In this document: positions 1-8,414 of the stretch, in pieces | Numbering within the stretch: position 1 is the stretch's first letter | Layout of the letters: every line of letters begins with the position of its first letter | Source of the DNA: Flavobacteriales bacterium | GTDB taxonomy: Bacteria > Bacteroidota > Bacteroidia > Flavobacteriales > CAJXXR01 | Assembly (NCBI GenBank): GCA_025210805.1 | Contig: JAOAQX010000032.1 | Span: forward strand, 1 to 64,000 | Length of the DNA: 64,000 bases | Direction of reading: 5' to 3' | Notes under the pieces: model-generated | Seen by the model: only the letters and a program-made list of their open reading frames with translations | What the model was told of the DNA's origin: nothing | Databases searched by the model: none | Made by a program: the position numbers and the translations under genes

Positions 1-240
1 ATGAAACAGTATGCAATATCCCCCTTTGAAGGGGGTAGGGGGATGTTACACAATGCAAACACCCCGAAAAAGAAATTAAAAAAGAAAATGTAATTCGATT
101 ATGAAACAGTATGAAACATCCCCCTTTGAAGGGGGTAGGGGGATGTTACACAACGCAAACACCCCGAAAAAGAAATTAAAAAAGAAAAGTAATTCGATTA
201 TGAACCAGTATGCAATATCCCGTAAAAAGAAACTAAAACC
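1..240. repeat. Tandem ~100-bp repeat, two full copies and one internally deleted copy
   Basis: Copy 1 is 1-100 and copy 2 is 101-199, differing at a handful of bases. A third copy begins at 200 but lacks the middle of the unit and resumes at about 221. Each full copy holds the hairpin CCCCCTTTGAAGGGGG followed by TAGGGGGATG. Similar G-rich palindromes are scattered through Bacteroidota genomes. No coding potential is evident and the window edge hides how far the array extends. Confidence 0.85.
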
Positions 241-243
241 GTT

Positions 244-271
244 GGATAAATTAACACCATAAACGGTATAA
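244..271. repeat. 28-bp dispersed repeat, copy 1
   Basis: Matches 61585-61612 at 26 of 28 positions. The shared core is ACCATAAACGGTATAA. In this copy the palindrome arms are imperfect. Confidence 0.6.
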
Positions 272-287
272 TTCGAAAGGTGTAAAC

Positions 288-328
288 AAAAAAACGAGAC
301 TATCCATAAAAGATGAGTCTCGTTTTTT
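288..328 (-). terminator. Intrinsic terminator of the VGIGT-type secreted protein gene
   Basis: Long stem AAAAAACGAGACT pairing with AGTCTCGTTTTTT around a loop of about 14 nt. It lies 17 bp beyond the stop codon of the minus-strand gene at 346-990. The A and T runs make it usable in both directions. Confidence 0.85.
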
Positions 329-345
329 AATGATGATAAATGGTA

Positions 346-990
346 TTAATTCGTAACAGTTATATTAACTCCACAACCTCCTACAGGGTTTCCATTGAAA
401 TCGATAATAAAAGAAACATTCCCTATGGTAGTGGCTGTTCCTGTAAGATCATAAAAGAAAGTATCTACACCTGTACTTCCCGTATTCCCTGGTCTTAAGG
501 TTAATTTAAAATTATTATTAGCTGTTGTTCCCGCCACAGCTGGAGTAATTTCATGCCCACCAGCATAGGCAACATTATTAGTAGCTACTACATAAGGAAT
601 GGAAATAGTAGAAGTGAATGCAGTATTAACTGTTGCGATATTTGCCGTTATTTGCATAGTAGAACAGTTAAGGTTGGTGATATCACTTGCGTCTGGTGTT
701 TGATTAGGGTTGTTCGAATTTCCGCCTCCACATAAATTTACCCAAGAATTGGAATTAAAGACATTTAAGCAAGACTCATCAGTGTTGTAAATGACTAAAC
801 CCTCGGCTGGGTTGTTGATAGTGCCTCTTTGTGCATTAGATAGTCTAGGAAGTACAAAACCTTGAGTGGTACTTTTTACTTCTAAGATAGCAGAAGTATG
901 GGGTTGAACTGTTCCTATACCCACTTGGGCAAAAGATTCATAAGTACATAGCAATGCTATGAACAATGCGAATTGTAATGTTGTTTTCAT
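346..990 (-). CDS. Secreted protein with Bacteroidota VGIGT N-terminal motif
   Basis: A 214-aa protein with an N-terminal signal peptide (MKTTLQFALFIALLCTYESF, cleaved near AQ). Right after it comes the VGIGT..P..SAILEV block, followed by QGFVLPRL and GLVIYNTD. This block is common at the start of exported, often adhesin-like Bacteroidota proteins. The C-terminal half is Thr/Asn-rich and looks beta-stranded. No catalytic motif and no T9SS sorting domain are seen. The start ATG at 990 is the first codon of a clear signal peptide. The gene stands alone, with a terminator behind it and an AT-rich spacer before it. Function unknown; cell-surface or exported role inferred. Confidence 0.8.
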   Translation of the reverse strand: MKTTLQFALFIALLCTYESFAQVGIGTVQPHTSAILEVKSTTQGFVLPRLSNAQRGTINNPAEGLVIYNTDESCLNVFNSNSWVNLCGGGNSNNPNQTPDASDITNLNCSTMQITANIATVNTAFTSTISIPYVVATNNVAYAGGHEITPAVAGTTANNNFKLTLRPGNTGSTGVDTFFYDLTGTATTIGNVSFIIDFNGNPVGGCGVNITVTN

Positions 991-1324
991 TTGCGAGTTT
1001 TTTAAAAATAAAGGGCGAATCTATGAATAAGAAATCAGCTGATAAAAAAAAATGTGTTAATATATTGTTGTTTTTTTGTGTTGATTATCTTTTTTTGTTA
1101 GAAAATGAATAGAAACGCTATTTTATATTAGATCTACTAGGGTTTAATATTTATTGAGATGAATTTTTCCTTTTTTTAATTTAAAATTCTTTGTTTCAGT
1201 TTTTAAAACAGGATGAAGCGTATTTGATTAATTTTAGCATATAAAACCCATTTATTTCGAAACAAAATATGTAGATTAGCTCGACTTTTTGCGTATATTT
1301 TTCGCACTTAAAAATCACAGAATG
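991..1324. other. AT-rich divergent intergenic region
   Basis: 334 bp between the divergent secreted-protein and bioB genes. It must hold both promoters, but I see no full TTG/TAnnTTTG pair on either strand and no riboswitch or BirA-type palindrome that I can defend. A TTG codon at 1289 would extend bioB but is not supported. Confidence 0.5.
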
Positions 1325-2401
1325 ATGAGTGAAATTAGACATAACTGGACCAAGGAAGAAATCTTGGAAATATATAACAAACCGCTGATTGAGTTACTTT
1401 ATGAAGCGGCAACAGTTCACAGACAATACAATGATCCTAGAGAAGTGCAAATCTCTACATTAATCTCCATCAAAACAGGAGGTTGCCCAGAGGATTGTGG
1501 GTATTGTCCTCAAGCAGCGAGATACAGTACAGATATAGAGGGTAATGACTTAATGAGTGTTGCGCAAGTAAAAGCACAAGCTTTGCGATCAAAAGCGGCG
1601 GGTTCATCAAGGATCTGTATGGGTGCAGCTTGGAGAAATGTAAAAGAAGGAAAAGATTTCGATCAAGTGGTTGAAATGGTAGAAACCCTCAATAAAATAG
1701 ATGTAGAGGTATGTTGTACCTTAGGGATGCTTACGGAGAATCAAGCTAAAAGACTTGCAAATGCTGGGCTATACGCTTATAATCATAATCTTGATTCATC
1801 CGAAGATTTCTATGAAGAAATTATCTCAACAAGAGCCTATGACGATCGTTTGAAAACGATCGAAAACGTTAGGAAAACAAATGTAACAGTCTGTTCTGGT
1901 GGGATTATAGGAATGGGAGAAACTGCAGAAGATAGAGCAGGAATGTTATTATCACTTTCTACAATGATTCCTCATCCAGAATCTACACCAATCAATGCTT
2001 TAGTACCTGTAGAAGGAACACCATTAGAGGAGCAAGAGCTCACTTCTATTTGGGATATGGTAAGAATGATTGCTACTACAAGAATTGTAATGCCCGATAC
2101 GATGATTCGCCTTTCGGCAGGTCGTCAAACGATGAGTCAAGAAGGACAAGCCATGTGTTTTATGGCAGGAGCGGCTTCTATTTTTGCAGGAGACAAACTA
2201 CTTACAACGCCAAATCCTGATATTAACGAGGATTTAAAATTATTTGAAATATTAGGGCTACAGCCTAGAAAACCTTATAAAAAAGGTGATAAGCCACAAG
2301 TAAAACAAGAAGAAATTCCAAAATCGTCTCGTGAGGAATTGAAATGGACACGCCCTGCTCATAAAATTGAGAGAAATATTGAAGCAAGTAAGAAAAGATA
2401 A
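1325..2401 (+). CDS. bioB: Biotin synthase
   Basis: Radical-SAM enzyme inserting sulfur into dethiobiotin, the last step of biotin synthesis. The radical-SAM motif CPEDCGYC gives cysteines 54, 58 and 61 from this start, one residue off the E. coli positions 53, 57 and 60. That supports ATG 1325 (ATG 1322 is adjacent) over a longer TTG start at 1289. Candidate ligands of the [2Fe-2S] cluster are visible in SRICMGAAWRN, VCCTLGMLT, VCSGGIIGMGE and IRLSAGRQTM. YNHNLD is also present. The C-terminus carries a Lys-rich extension. The other bio genes are not in the window. The GldI-like gene follows after 9 bp, perhaps co-transcribed. Confidence 0.97.
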   Translation: MSEIRHNWTKEEILEIYNKPLIELLYEAATVHRQYNDPREVQISTLISIKTGGCPEDCGYCPQAARYSTDIEGNDLMSVAQVKAQALRSKAAGSSRICMGAAWRNVKEGKDFDQVVEMVETLNKIDVEVCCTLGMLTENQAKRLANAGLYAYNHNLDSSEDFYEEIISTRAYDDRLKTIENVRKTNVTVCSGGIIGMGETAEDRAGMLLSLSTMIPHPESTPINALVPVEGTPLEEQELTSIWDMVRMIATTRIVMPDTMIRLSAGRQTMSQEGQAMCFMAGAASIFAGDKLLTTPNPDINEDLKLFEILGLQPRKPYKKGDKPQVKQEEIPKSSREELKWTRPAHKIERNIEASKKR

Positions 2402-2410
2402 ATACTTACC

Positions 2411-2941
2411 ATGTTAAAAATACTTCCACTTTTGTTTCTTAGCTTCCTATGGCTAAGCTCTTGCGAAGAGAATAAAAAAATGGCTCCAGTACAAGGAATC
2501 CAACCCACAGAAGATCTTATTGAGCAAGAATTAATAAAAAAGAATATCCGTAGGACGCAATATGAGCAAAATGCTATTGATACTTTGATGAGAATTAATC
2601 ATTGGGAGTACCAAAAAACGGCAACAGGTTTGCGAATTCAGTTAGGAGAAGAAGATTGTGAAGGGAAAAAGAAACCAAAAGTGGATGATTACTTATTGGT
2701 AGAAATGGAAATAAGGGATATTTTTAATAAACCCATTTATCCAAAAGAAACCACAAGAGTGATTTTTCATAAAGACTACCATGTAAATGGTGTAACAGAA
2801 GCACTTGGGCAGATGTGCGAAGGAAGTTCTGCCAAATTAATTGTACCTTCGCATTTAGGTCATGGAACTCGTGGAGATGAGAACCGAATAAAGCCTAATC
2901 AAGTATTATTGTATTCTATAAAACTCAAAAAAATAAACTAA
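2411..2941 (+). CDS. gldI: GldI-like FKBP-type peptidyl-prolyl isomerase lipoprotein
   Basis: A 176-aa lipoprotein: hydrophobic N-terminus ending in a lipobox (LWLSSC, Cys18), then a divergent FKBP domain covering roughly residues 70-175. Length and layout fit the gliding-motility isomerase family GldI of flavobacteria, where the protein is needed for gliding and type IX secretion. Assignment as GldI rather than another FKBP lipoprotein is an inference. Its place directly upstream (2 bp) of a second lipoprotein isomerase suggests an operon for folding envelope proteins. FKBP active-site aromatic residues are only partly conserved, so catalysis is uncertain. Confidence 0.6.
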   Translation: MLKILPLLFLSFLWLSSCEENKKMAPVQGIQPTEDLIEQELIKKNIRRTQYEQNAIDTLMRINHWEYQKTATGLRIQLGEEDCEGKKKPKVDDYLLVEMEIRDIFNKPIYPKETTRVIFHKDYHVNGVTEALGQMCEGSSAKLIVPSHLGHGTRGDENRIKPNQVLLYSIKLKKIN

Positions 2942-2943
2942 AA

Positions 2944-4131
2944 ATGAAAAACCTAAAATTAATAGCATTGGGTTTGATTTCAACAAGTATTGTAGCTTGT
3001 GGAAACTCAGATAATCAGAAGCTAAAAGAAGTAGAAAAAGCTGCGGCAAACATTGAGCAAAAAGAAGAGCAAAAAAAGCCAGTAGTTAAGGATACAGGGC
3101 TTCACGCTATTATTAAAACAAACAAAGGAGATATCAAATTAGGTCTTCAGTTTGAAAGAGCACCTATGACAGTAGCTAACTTTGTAGCACTTGCTAAAGG
3201 TGAAATGGAAAATGATGACAAAGAAAAAGGAACTCCTTTTTACGATGGATTAGTATTCCATAGAGTAATAAAAGATTTTATGATCCAAGGTGGTTGTCCA
3301 CAAGGAAGTGGGCAAGGAAATCCTGGATACCAGTTCCCTGATGAAATCGATGCTCAACTAGTGCATGACGGGCCTGGGATATTGTCTATGGCAAATGCAG
3401 GACCAGGAACAAATGGATCACAATTTTTTATTACTCATAAAGCAACCCCATGGTTAAACGGTCGTCATACTGTTTTTGGTCATGTTTTAGAAGGTCAAGC
3501 TATTGTTGATACCATTGCTCAAGGAGATAATATCATCAAAGTTGAAATTGAAACAAAAAATAAAGCTGCAAAGGAATTTGTGAAAAATGCAGTAAGTATT
3601 TTCAACACAGCTAAAATGGAATTGGCATCCAAAGTGGAAGCTGAGCAAAAACAAGCTGAAGAGGCACGTAAAAAGCAAATGGAAGAAATGCAAGGTAAAT
3701 TTGCAGAAGAAGATGCAGCTTTGGCTACTTGGGTAAAATCAAATTATCCAAAAGCAACAAAGCATGAATCTGGATTCTTCTATGTAAAATCAAAAACAAA
3801 CAAAAAAGGATCAGAAATTAAACCTACTTCAAAAGTAGAAATCAACTACCTAGGAAAATTGAAGGACGGAAAAGTATTTGATACTTCTTGGGAAGAAAAA
3901 GCAAAAAAGCACGGAATTCATAATGCACAAAGACCTTATGCTCCACTACCATTAGACATGTCTAGAGGTGGGGTAATTATGGGATGGATGCAAGGGATTC
4001 CATTATTCAAAAATGGAGAATCAGGAACTTTGATCATTCCATCAAAATTGGCTTACGGACCAAGAGATAATGGACCAATTCCAGCTTACTCATCATTGAT
4101 CTTCGATATCGAAATTGTTGATGTAAAATAA
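2944..4131 (+). CDS. Lipoprotein cyclophilin-FKBP dual-domain isomerase
   Basis: A 395-aa protein with lipobox SIVACG (Cys19). Residues about 53-205 form a cyclophilin domain ([28 protein letters not shown]). An Ala/Glu/Lys-rich helical linker spans about 205-260. An FKBP domain ends the protein ([26 protein letters not shown]). Both are peptidyl-prolyl isomerase folds. Fusions in this order (CFBP) have been described in flavobacteria and a few other microbes. Lipidation places it in the periplasm or outer membrane. It follows gldI by 2 bp. The next gene is a paralogue without lipobox. Confidence 0.92.
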   Translation: MKNLKLIALGLISTSIVACGNSDNQKLKEVEKAAANIEQKEEQKKPVVKDTGLHAIIKTNKGDIKLGLQFERAPMTVANFVALAKGEMENDDKEKGTPFYDGLVFHRVIKDFMIQGGCPQGSGQGNPGYQFPDEIDAQLVHDGPGILSMANAGPGTNGSQFFITHKATPWLNGRHTVFGHVLEGQAIVDTIAQGDNIIKVEIETKNKAAKEFVKNAVSIFNTAKMELASKVEAEQKQAEEARKKQMEEMQGKFAEEDAALATWVKSNYPKATKHESGFFYVKSKTNKKGSEIKPTSKVEINYLGKLKDGKVFDTSWEEKAKKHGIHNAQRPYAPLPLDMSRGGVIMGWMQGIPLFKNGESGTLIIPSKLAYGPRDNGPIPAYSSLIFDIEIVDVK

Positions 4132-4165
4132 AAACACCTTAAAGTTTGGGTTCATAAACTTCAAC

Positions 4166-4190
4166 TAAGCCTCCTTTGTAGGGGGCTTAT
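4166..4190 (+). terminator. Weak hairpin terminator after the lipoprotein isomerase
   Basis: Stem TAAGCCTCC with GGGGGCTTA (one mismatch), followed by an interrupted T-rich stretch. It lies 34 bp after the stop codon and may only partly separate the two fusion-isomerase genes. Confidence 0.5.
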
Positions 4191-4221
4191 TGTATATTTA
4201 ACAACAGATAACACCAAAAAA

Positions 4222-5169
4222 ATGTCAAATCAAAACGGGTTATACGCCCATATTCACACAGGAAAAGGAAAAATTTCCATTTCATTAGAATTTCAAAAAA
4301 CACCTATGACCGTTGCTAACTTCGTAGGTCTTGCAAAAGGTGAAATTGAAAATGCAGAAAAACCAAAAGGAACTCCATACTATGATGGATTAAAATTCCA
4401 CCGAGTAATCAACGATTTTATGATTCAAGGAGGATGTCCAAAAGGTAGTGGTTCTGGTGGACCAGGATACCAATTTCCAGATGAAATAGTAGCTGAACTA
4501 AAACATGATAAGCCAGGAATTCTTTCAATGGCAAATGCAGGTCCAGGAACCAATGGTTCACAGTTCTTTATTACTCATGTAGAAACACCTTGGTTAGACG
4601 GTAAACACACTGTTTTTGGTCATGTTACCGAAGGAATGGACGTGGTAAACACCATTGCAGGAAATGATGTAATCGAAAAGGTAGAAATAGAAGCAGTAGG
4701 AACAGAAGCAGCAGATTTTAATGCTCAAGAAGTATTTGAAAATACCATCAAAAAGGCACAAAATGCCGAGGTAGAAGCTCTGAAAAAAGAAATGATGGAT
4801 TTTGTAAATAAATACAAAGACCAATATCCTGATGCTAATTTTCACGAATCTGGATTAATAAAAGTAATCGAAAAAGAAGGTGAAGGAGATGCTTGTAAGT
4901 CTGGTAACACAGTTACTGTTCATTATACAGGTATGTTGGATGACGGAAAAGTATTTGATTCTTCACTTCAAAGAGAGCCTTTTGAATTAGAACTTGGTGC
5001 TGGAATGGTTATTCCAGGATGGGAACTAGGAATCGATGGTATGAAAAAAGGAGAAAAAGCACGTTTAATCATTCCTTATTACTTGGCGTATGGAGAAAGA
5101 GGTTATCCAGGTGCCATTCCACCAAAAGCCACTTTAGAATTTGAAGTAGAACTATTGGATTTTAAATAG
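4222..5169 (+). CDS. Cytoplasmic cyclophilin-FKBP dual-domain isomerase
   Basis: A 315-aa paralogue of the preceding protein without any signal peptide, so presumably cytosolic. Residues 6-160 are cyclophilin ([35 protein letters not shown]). Residues about 220-315 are a canonical FKBP domain ([46 protein letters not shown]). The FKBP half keeps the full drug-binding/active-site pattern and looks catalytically competent. The tandem arrangement points to duplication followed by divergence in location. Confidence 0.93.
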   Translation: MSNQNGLYAHIHTGKGKISISLEFQKTPMTVANFVGLAKGEIENAEKPKGTPYYDGLKFHRVINDFMIQGGCPKGSGSGGPGYQFPDEIVAELKHDKPGILSMANAGPGTNGSQFFITHVETPWLDGKHTVFGHVTEGMDVVNTIAGNDVIEKVEIEAVGTEAADFNAQEVFENTIKKAQNAEVEALKKEMMDFVNKYKDQYPDANFHESGLIKVIEKEGEGDACKSGNTVTVHYTGMLDDGKVFDSSLQREPFELELGAGMVIPGWELGIDGMKKGEKARLIIPYYLAYGERGYPGAIPPKATLEFEVELLDFK

Positions 5170-5190
5170 TTAATGAAATTATAACAAATG

Positions 5191-5229
5191 AAAACGGTTA
5201 CTTGTCGTATAGATAAGTAACCGTTTTTT
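5191..5229 (+). terminator. Intrinsic terminator, bidirectional position
   Basis: Perfect stem AAAACGGTTACTT with AAGTAACCGTTTT and a T run, between the convergent isomerase and nrdA genes. It is 22 bp after the stop codon on plus. Confidence 0.9.
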
Positions 5230-5313
5230 ATGTGAATATATTTGCTATAAAAGGAAAATCAAATGTATAACCTTTCAATCCTCCCTAAGCGAACACATTT
5301 AATCAATAAAGGA

Positions 5314-6981
5314 CTAACCAGCACAGCTTGTACACTCCTTAAATTTATTGATCATTTCTTGTGCTACCGAGAACGAACGCTGATAGTATAAAGTTTTTAC
5401 TCCAAGTTGCCAAGCTTCAATCAAAAGTGCATTTACCTCTTTAGGAGACATCGTAGGAGGGATGTTTAGGTTTAAAGATTGCGTTTGGTCAATGTATTTT
5501 TGACGGATAGATGCTTGAATGATGACTTCTTGAGGACTTATTTCTCTAAAAGTTTTAAAAACATTCTTTTCATGGTCTGATAAAAAATCTAAATGCTGAA
5601 CAGAACCGTTATTGACCATTACAGAATCCCAAACTTCCTCAGTATTTTGTCCTTTTTCTTGAAGTAATTGTTTCAAGAATTTGTTTTTACGAATGAAATT
5701 TCCTTTTGCTAATCCTACTTTATAATAATTTGAGCTATAAGGTTCTATCCCTGGTGAAGTTTGTCCTAGTATAGAAGATGAAGAAGTTGTTGGAGCTACA
5801 GCCATTAAGGTGGTATTTCGTCTTCCATATCCTCTTAGCATTTCTGGTTCACCATATTCTCTGGCTAATTTTTCAGATGCTCGGTAGGCTTTTTGTTCAA
5901 TTTCTTGGAATACTTTGGAATTAAACTGTTTTGCCTCAAAACTTTCAAAAGCAATATTGTTTTTTTGTAGATACGCATGATAACCCAATACTCCTAAACC
6001 TAATGCACGGTGTCTTTTTGCAAAATTGTGTGTGCGTTCCATGTATTCAGCTCCTTCAGATTTGTTTATAAACTCCTCCATAACAGCATCTAAGAAATAC
6101 ACCGATAGTTCTATTGCATCTGTATCTTTCCATTCGTCATATAACTCTAGATTCATAGAAGAAAGACAGCATACAAAACTTTCGTGTTCGCTTACAGGCA
6201 AAGCAATTTCCGAACAAAGATTAGAGTTATAAATAGGCATCCTTTTGTCTTTATATACCTCAGGTTTATTGTTGTTTATATTATCTGTAAAGAAAATATA
6301 GGGTAAACCTTTCTCTTGACGACTTTGGAGAACTTTTGCCCAAAGAGAGCGTTTTTCTACATCGCCAGCAATCATTTCGTTCATCCATTTATCGGTAACG
6401 CACACTCCAAAAAATAAGTTTTGAATAGAGTTTCCAATATCTTTTATTTCCAAAAACTCACTACAGTCTGGGTGTTCAATATCTAAATAAGTTGCAAAAG
6501 CTCCTCTACGTACATTTCCTTGACTCACAGTGTCTATCATGGCGTCAAACATCTTTAAAAAAGATACTGCTCCTGAGGATTTACCATTATTTTTTATCGG
6601 AGCTCCACGTTCTCTCAGGTGACCGAAATAGGCAGATGTTCCACCTCCAAATTTTGTCATCATGATACTCTCAGAGAGTGTTTTGGTGATTCCAGACATG
6701 CTGTCTTCTACATAGGATCCAAAACAACTGATCGGTAAACCTCTATTGGTTCCCATATTTGCCCAAACTGGAGAAGAAAGCGAGAGCCATCCATTCGCAA
6801 TAAGAGATTCAAATTTTGGTTGCAAGTCCATTCTGTTGAGGTTTTTAGCAGCCGCAGTAGTAATTCTTTTTACTGCATCTTCTACATTTTCACCTTTAAG
6901 AAGGTATCCACGCTTGAGCATGGTCATAGTTTCGTCATTCACCCAGTGATATTTCACTGTAGTTGGAGAGAGTGTAAACAT
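5314..6981 (-). CDS. nrdA: Ribonucleoside-diphosphate reductase alpha subunit, short form without ATP-cone
   Basis: Catalytic subunit reducing ribonucleotides to deoxyribonucleotides. At 555 aa it is about 200 aa shorter than E. coli NrdA. There is no N-terminal ATP-cone, and the first redox cysteine (ISCFGS) is already residue 86. The active-site loop NSNLCSEIALP gives Asn254, Cys256 and Glu258. The second redox cysteine is Cys272 in CCLSSMNL. A C-terminal shuttle pair ECTSC ends at residue 553. The paired dithiols and the thiyl cysteine are all present, so it should be active. Downstream of nrdB in an operon, 30-bp gap. Loss of the cone removes the usual dATP off-switch (see findings). Confidence 0.95.
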   Translation of the reverse strand: MFTLSPTTVKYHWVNDETMTMLKRGYLLKGENVEDAVKRITTAAAKNLNRMDLQPKFESLIANGWLSLSSPVWANMGTNRGLPISCFGSYVEDSMSGITKTLSESIMMTKFGGGTSAYFGHLRERGAPIKNNGKSSGAVSFLKMFDAMIDTVSQGNVRRGAFATYLDIEHPDCSEFLEIKDIGNSIQNLFFGVCVTDKWMNEMIAGDVEKRSLWAKVLQSRQEKGLPYIFFTDNINNNKPEVYKDKRMPIYNSNLCSEIALPVSEHESFVCCLSSMNLELYDEWKDTDAIELSVYFLDAVMEEFINKSEGAEYMERTHNFAKRHRALGLGVLGYHAYLQKNNIAFESFEAKQFNSKVFQEIEQKAYRASEKLAREYGEPEMLRGYGRRNTTLMAVAPTTSSSSILGQTSPGIEPYSSNYYKVGLAKGNFIRKNKFLKQLLQEKGQNTEEVWDSVMVNNGSVQHLDFLSDHEKNVFKTFREISPQEVIIQASIRQKYIDQTQSLNLNIPPTMSPKEVNALLIEAWQLGVKTLYYQRSFSVAQEMINKFKECTSCAG

Positions 6982-7011
6982 GGTTGTTGGAAATTTTATC
7001 GTTGGAAAATA

Positions 7012-7992
7012 TTAAAATAAATCGTCGGCAGTAAAAGCTTGGTTATGCTTAGAGTATTCTACAGGTCTTTTTGCGAAAAAGTCGTCGAGAGTGTTGGCTG
7101 TAACTTCTTCATCAAACCATTTCATTTCAGAAAGTAATTTTTCATCAATGTCAAACACTGGCTCAAGGTTTATTTCTTTAAGACTAATGTTTATACGGTT
7201 TTTCATAAAATTGAGTAGTTGTTCTTTACTCAAATGTTCTAAGCTACCTTCTTCAAAAATCCAATTAAGAATTTTCTTTTCTTGTTCAATGGATTCTTTA
7301 GCTGTATCATAAATAAGATTTTTAAAATCCTCTGAAAACCATTGAGGATTCTCTTTCATGATGGCATTAAAGATATAAATTCCAGCATTGGCATGAAGTT
7401 GTTCATCTTTGCTAGTCCAAGCAATGATATTGCTCGTGTTTTTTAAAGATCCTTTGAAGTGTGTAAAGGATAAAATAGTTGCAAACTGACTAAAAAGTGA
7501 CACATTTTCTACCAAAAGAGAAAAGATAACCAAATTAAGAGCAAAAGCATGTTGTTCATTTTCGCAGCCTTTCGCTAAATCTTTATTTTGAAGAAAAGCT
7601 AAGCGTTCTTGTAGAATTTCAGACTCCAAAGCTGATTCAAATTCGTCATTGAATCCTAGAACATCCAATAAACGAGAATAGGCCTCTGAATGTCTAAACT
7701 CACATTCTGCAAAAGTAGAACCAAGACCATTGAATTCTGGTTTTGGAAGATGATTATAAAGATTTCCCCAAAAAGTTTTTACCGCAACTTCCACTTGAGC
7801 AATAGCCAAAAGTGTACGTTTTACGGCGTTTTTTTCGTGTGCTGCAAAATCTACCTTGAAATCTTGAACGTCCCCCGTAAAATCCACTTCAGAATGCACC
7901 CAAAAGGTTTGGTTGATTGGATTGATGAAGTCTAACACTTCGGGGTATTCAAAAGGCTTATATGCCACTCTTTTTTGGAAAATATTTTTCAT
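7012..7992 (-). CDS. nrdB: Ribonucleoside-diphosphate reductase beta subunit
   Basis: Di-iron radical subunit, 326 aa. Metal ligands follow the class I pattern: Glu68 in QVEVAVK, Glu98 and His101 in ECEFRHSEAY, a Glu in LVENVSLFSQF, and EQLH in SKDEQLHANAG. The radical tyrosine is Tyr105 (His101 plus four). No ATP-cone precedes the helix bundle, and no upstream in-frame extension could supply one. Located first in the nrdB-nrdA operon. A perfect flavobacterial -7 box (TATCTTTG on minus) lies at 8022-8029. Confidence 0.95.
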   Translation of the reverse strand: MKNIFQKRVAYKPFEYPEVLDFINPINQTFWVHSEVDFTGDVQDFKVDFAAHEKNAVKRTLLAIAQVEVAVKTFWGNLYNHLPKPEFNGLGSTFAECEFRHSEAYSRLLDVLGFNDEFESALESEILQERLAFLQNKDLAKGCENEQHAFALNLVIFSLLVENVSLFSQFATILSFTHFKGSLKNTSNIIAWTSKDEQLHANAGIYIFNAIMKENPQWFSEDFKNLIYDTAKESIEQEKKILNWIFEEGSLEHLSKEQLLNFMKNRINISLKEINLEPVFDIDEKLLSEMKWFDEEVTANTLDDFFAKRPVEYSKHNQAFTADDLF

Positions 7993-8021
7993 GCTCTTTC
8001 GCTTTGCATTTTTTGATGAAG

Positions 8022-8029
8022 CAAAGATA
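8022..8029 (-). promoter_or_regulatory. Candidate -7 box for nrdBA
   Basis: On the minus strand the bases read TATCTTTG, an exact match to the TAnnTTTG element of flavobacterial promoters, 30 bp before the nrdB start. No well-spaced TTG partner is seen. Confidence 0.55.
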
Positions 8030-8102
8030 AAAAATCTGATAAATTATAGTTGTTTTTCAATATTAAATTTCAGAAAGTTTACAAAAAAAAATCGTAAAAC
8101 AC

Positions 8103-8121
8103 TAATAATCAGTGATTATTA
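8103..8121. promoter_or_regulatory. Palindrome upstream of nrdB, candidate operator
   Basis: TAATAATCAGTGATTATTA is a perfect 9-bp inverted repeat around one G, overlapping ACACTAATAATCAGTG, which loosely resembles an NrdR box. GTTTACAAAAA occurs as a direct repeat on both sides (8077 and 8141). It lies in the 420-bp spacer between divergent nrdB and the moeB-like gene. Regulator unknown. Confidence 0.4.
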
Positions 8122-8414
8122 TTTTTTGTGTTGTAAAAAAGTTTACAAAAATGTTTTCCATGCTTAGAATCAAAGTAATATGAAATATTCCAGTTTTTTT
8201 AATGATTTTTACGTTAAATGGCTTGTTTTTTCCGATAATTATTCTACTAAAAATTAACTTTGATATTTCCAAGTTGAATTACGAAAAAAAGTAAATAATG
8301 TGAAGATTTATTAAGCTTGAAACCTACGGTTTGTTTTATTGTGTGATGAGTATTGTGTTTTCTTTTCTGGTGCGAAAAAAACGCACTTTTGATAAAAAAT
8401 GAGAACTTTGCTTC

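Noticed and set aside
1289-1324. Longer bioB from TTG 1289
   Set aside because: The cysteine spacing relative to E. coli BioB supports ATG 1325.
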